From Bacillota bacterium (GTDB lineage Bacteria > Bacillota > Dethiobacteria > DTU022 > JAAZDR01): a stretch of DNA of 6,023 nucleotides. The stretch is taken from assembly GCA_012512705.1 (NCBI GenBank), contig JAAZDR010000093.1:1-6023 (forward strand), written 5' to 3'. This document shows positions 4,501 to 6,023 of the stretch, one piece after another; the stretch's first letter is position 1; each line of letters starts with the position of its first letter. A program made the translations under genes and the position numbers. Under the pieces are notes generated by a model. It was not told the origin of the DNA. It saw only the letters and a program-made list of their open reading frames with translations, and searched no databases.

Positions 4501-6023
4501 CTACAGCACCTTCTGGATGCGTATAGCACAAGCTTTTAGCCCGGGGAGCTTTGAATTGGAAACGAGTGTGTTGTTTGTCAAAGTGGTTACTGCTGCTTTC
4601 CTGTGGTGAAAAGTCATAACCGCTACTCCCTCAGGTACGATTTCAGTTAGCTGGACTTTTGTGCGGACCGAGCCGTGCCGCGAGGTCACCCTAACCTCAT
4701 CCCCGTCTTTAAGCTCCAGTTTGCCGGCATCGACCGGGTTGATCTGCACCAGATCCTCGGGACAATGCATATCCAATCCTTCTACGCGCCGGCTCATCGT
4801 TCCTGTATGATAGTGGAAAATATTGCGCCCATTGGCAAGTAGAAAAGGGAACTCCTTATCCGGCTGTTCAGCCAGCTCTTTATGCTCTACAGGGATAAAA
4901 ACCCCCTTGCCACAGGCAAACTGTCCTTCATGCAGGAATTTGGTGCCCGGATGGCTGGTATCAGGGCAGGGCCACTGCAGACCTCCTTCTTCCAGCCGCG
5001 CATAACTAATCCCAGCATAGCTCGGCGTTAAAGAAGCGATCTCTTCCATAATCGCTTCCGGCCCGCTATAGTTCCAATCAAACCCCAGTCTCTTGGCAAG
5101 ATCTAGAAGGATCTGCCAATCAGGACGGCTGCAGCCCCGCGGTGTAACCGCCTGCCTAATTCTCTGCACGCGCCGCTCGGTATTCGTAAAGGTTCCCTCT
5201 TTTTCTGCAAAAGAAGCTGCCGGCAGAACTACATCAGCATACTGTGCTGTCTCTGTCAGGAATAGATCCTGGACCACAAGGAATTCTAAATTCTTTAACG
5301 CCTCTAGGAGATGCTCGTTATGGGGATCACTCAAGACAGGGTTTTCACCCATAATATAGAGAGCACGAATCTGCTCTTTGGCTGCTGCCTCAAAGATCTC
5401 GGGAGCTGTAAGACCCGGCTGTTCATTCAACTCTACACCCCAGGCGTTAGAGAATTTCTCCCGTATTTTCGCCTCTGTTATCTCCTGATAGCCCGTAAAC
5501 ACATTTGGCAGCGCTCCCATATCGCATGCTCCCTGGACATTGTTCTGTCCGTGCAAAGGGTTCACGCCCGCGAAGGCTCTGCCAACATTTCCAGTGGCCA
5601 TGGCCAGATTAGCGATCGCTAGCACAGTATCAGTGCTGCTTGTGCACTGCGTTATTCCCATAGTATAGAGGATAGAGGCCTTCTCCGCTCCAGCATAAAG
5701 GCGGGCTGCCTGGCGTATGTCTTCTGCATCTATCCCCGTAATCCCGGCCACGTATTCAGGATTGTATCTAGCAACAACCTGCTTGACCTCTTCAAAGCCT
5801 TCTGTACGCTCCCTAATAAAGGCTTCGTCTACCAGCCCTTGTTCGATAATAACGTGGAGAAGACCGTTCAAAAGGGCGATATTTGTCCCAGGTTTGAGCG
5901 ACAGATAAACATCAGCGCTCTCAGCGAGCCCGATAAAACACGAGTCCACAACAATTATTTTTGCCCCATTATCCTTTGCCTTGCGCACACGATAGCCGAT
6001 AACCGGATGGGTTTCTGTTATAT
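4501..6023 (-). CDS. fdhA: Formate dehydrogenase alpha subunit, molybdopterin type (C-terminal part)
   Basis: The last 506 codons are visible; the frame is open through the right edge, so the true start lies outside. The family holds Mo or W bis-MGD and interconverts formate and CO2. Markers in order (visible numbering): ITETHPVIGYR (1-11), LSLKPGTNIALLNG, YTMGITQ (119-125), GVNPLHGQNNVQGACDMG (152-169, a formate dehydrogenase hallmark), GENPVLSDP (225-233), QYADVVLPAASFAEKEGTF (260-278), then a C-terminal dinucleotide-binding domain opening with LLANGRNIFHYHTGTMSRR (about 394-412) and ending LPGLKACAIRIQKVL. The N-terminal iron-sulfur cluster region and the active-site Cys or selenocysteine are not in the window. 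Two cofactor-binding spots differ from the usual form: the common DPRR after the I-I-V-V strand is DSCF (residues 26-29), and the usual HF-[AS]-E-A...N near the end is HHRKAAVTT. The gene precedes a hydroxyacid dehydrogenase gene by 35 nt. A related molybdopterin oxidoreductase with another substrate is the main alternative. Confidence 0.9.
   Translation of the reverse strand, partial: ITETHPVIGYRVRKAKDNGAKIIVVDSCFIGLAESADVYLSLKPGTNIALLNGLLHVIIEQGLVDEAFIRERTEGFEEVKQVVARYNPEYVAGITGIDAEDIRQAARLYAGAEKASILYTMGITQCTSSTDTVLAIANLAMATGNVGRAFAGVNPLHGQNNVQGACDMGALPNVFTGYQEITEAKIREKFSNAWGVELNEQPGLTAPEIFEAAAKEQIRALYIMGENPVLSDPHNEHLLEALKNLEFLVVQDLFLTETAQYADVVLPAASFAEKEGTFTNTERRVQRIRQAVTPRGCSRPDWQILLDLAKRLGFDWNYSGPEAIMEEIASLTPSYAGISYARLEEGGLQWPCPDTSHPGTKFLHEGQFACGKGVFIPVEHKELAEQPDKEFPFLLANGRNIFHYHTGTMSRRVEGLDMHCPEDLVQINPVDAGKLELKDGDEVRVTSRHGSVRTKVQLTEIVPEGVAVMTFHHRKAAVTTLTNNTLVSNSKLPGLKACAIRIQKVL

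Noticed and set aside
4466..4531. Longer N-terminus of the hydroxyacid dehydrogenase, starting at 4531
   Set aside because: The extra 22 residues would overlap the end of the formate dehydrogenase gene and match no family N-terminus. The strong ribosome binding site at 4473-4478 fits the ATG at 4465.
5311..5622. 103-codon plus-strand open frame
   Set aside because: It is opposite the highly conserved formate dehydrogenase core, including the GQNNVQGACDMG region, and is a shadow.

Overview
The window suggests an anaerobic low-to-mid GC Firmicute of the Clostridia (Peptococcaceae or Moorella-like). The grounds are strong AGGAGG ribosome binding sites, TTG starts, an Asp23-family domain, the start of what looks like a PAS/sigma-54-type regulator, and a clostridial-style formate dehydrogenase catalytic subunit. 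The species cannot be named from the sequence alone.

Layout: (1) Positions 1-644, minus strand, hold the first 214 codons of a regulator with a Rossmann-like N-terminal domain and a PAS domain; the rest lies off the left edge. (2) Positions 645-849 are an AT-rich divergent intergenic region with a convincing extended -10 promoter for the plus strand, a weaker -10 for the minus strand and a small inverted repeat. (3) Positions 850-3394, plus strand, hold a two-gene operon whose genes overlap by 44 nt. The first gene encodes a P-loop NTPase fused to a C-terminal Asp23/Gls24 domain. The second encodes a full-length archaeal-type phosphoenolpyruvate carboxylase, a family of patchy occurrence in bacteria. 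(4) Positions 3427-3480 form a strong hairpin terminator, T-rich on both sides, between convergent transcription units. (5) Positions 3539-6023, minus strand, hold a second operon. It consists of the C-terminal 506 codons of a formate dehydrogenase alpha subunit (molybdopterin family), followed 35 nt later by an NAD-dependent D-2-hydroxyacid dehydrogenase.

How the genes may work together: PEP carboxylase makes oxaloacetate from PEP and bicarbonate, and formate dehydrogenase interconverts formate and CO2. The hydroxyacid dehydrogenase reduces a 2-oxoacid or oxidises a 2-hydroxyacid with NAD(H). All three fit C1/C3-C4 carbon and redox metabolism in an anaerobe, but a shared pathway is inference. 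The most unusual items are the P-loop-Asp23 fusion and its tight coupling to an archaeal-type PEP carboxylase. Next come the altered cofactor-binding motifs in the formate dehydrogenase and its pairing with the hydroxyacid dehydrogenase. No RNA genes, mobile elements or CRISPR arrays were seen.
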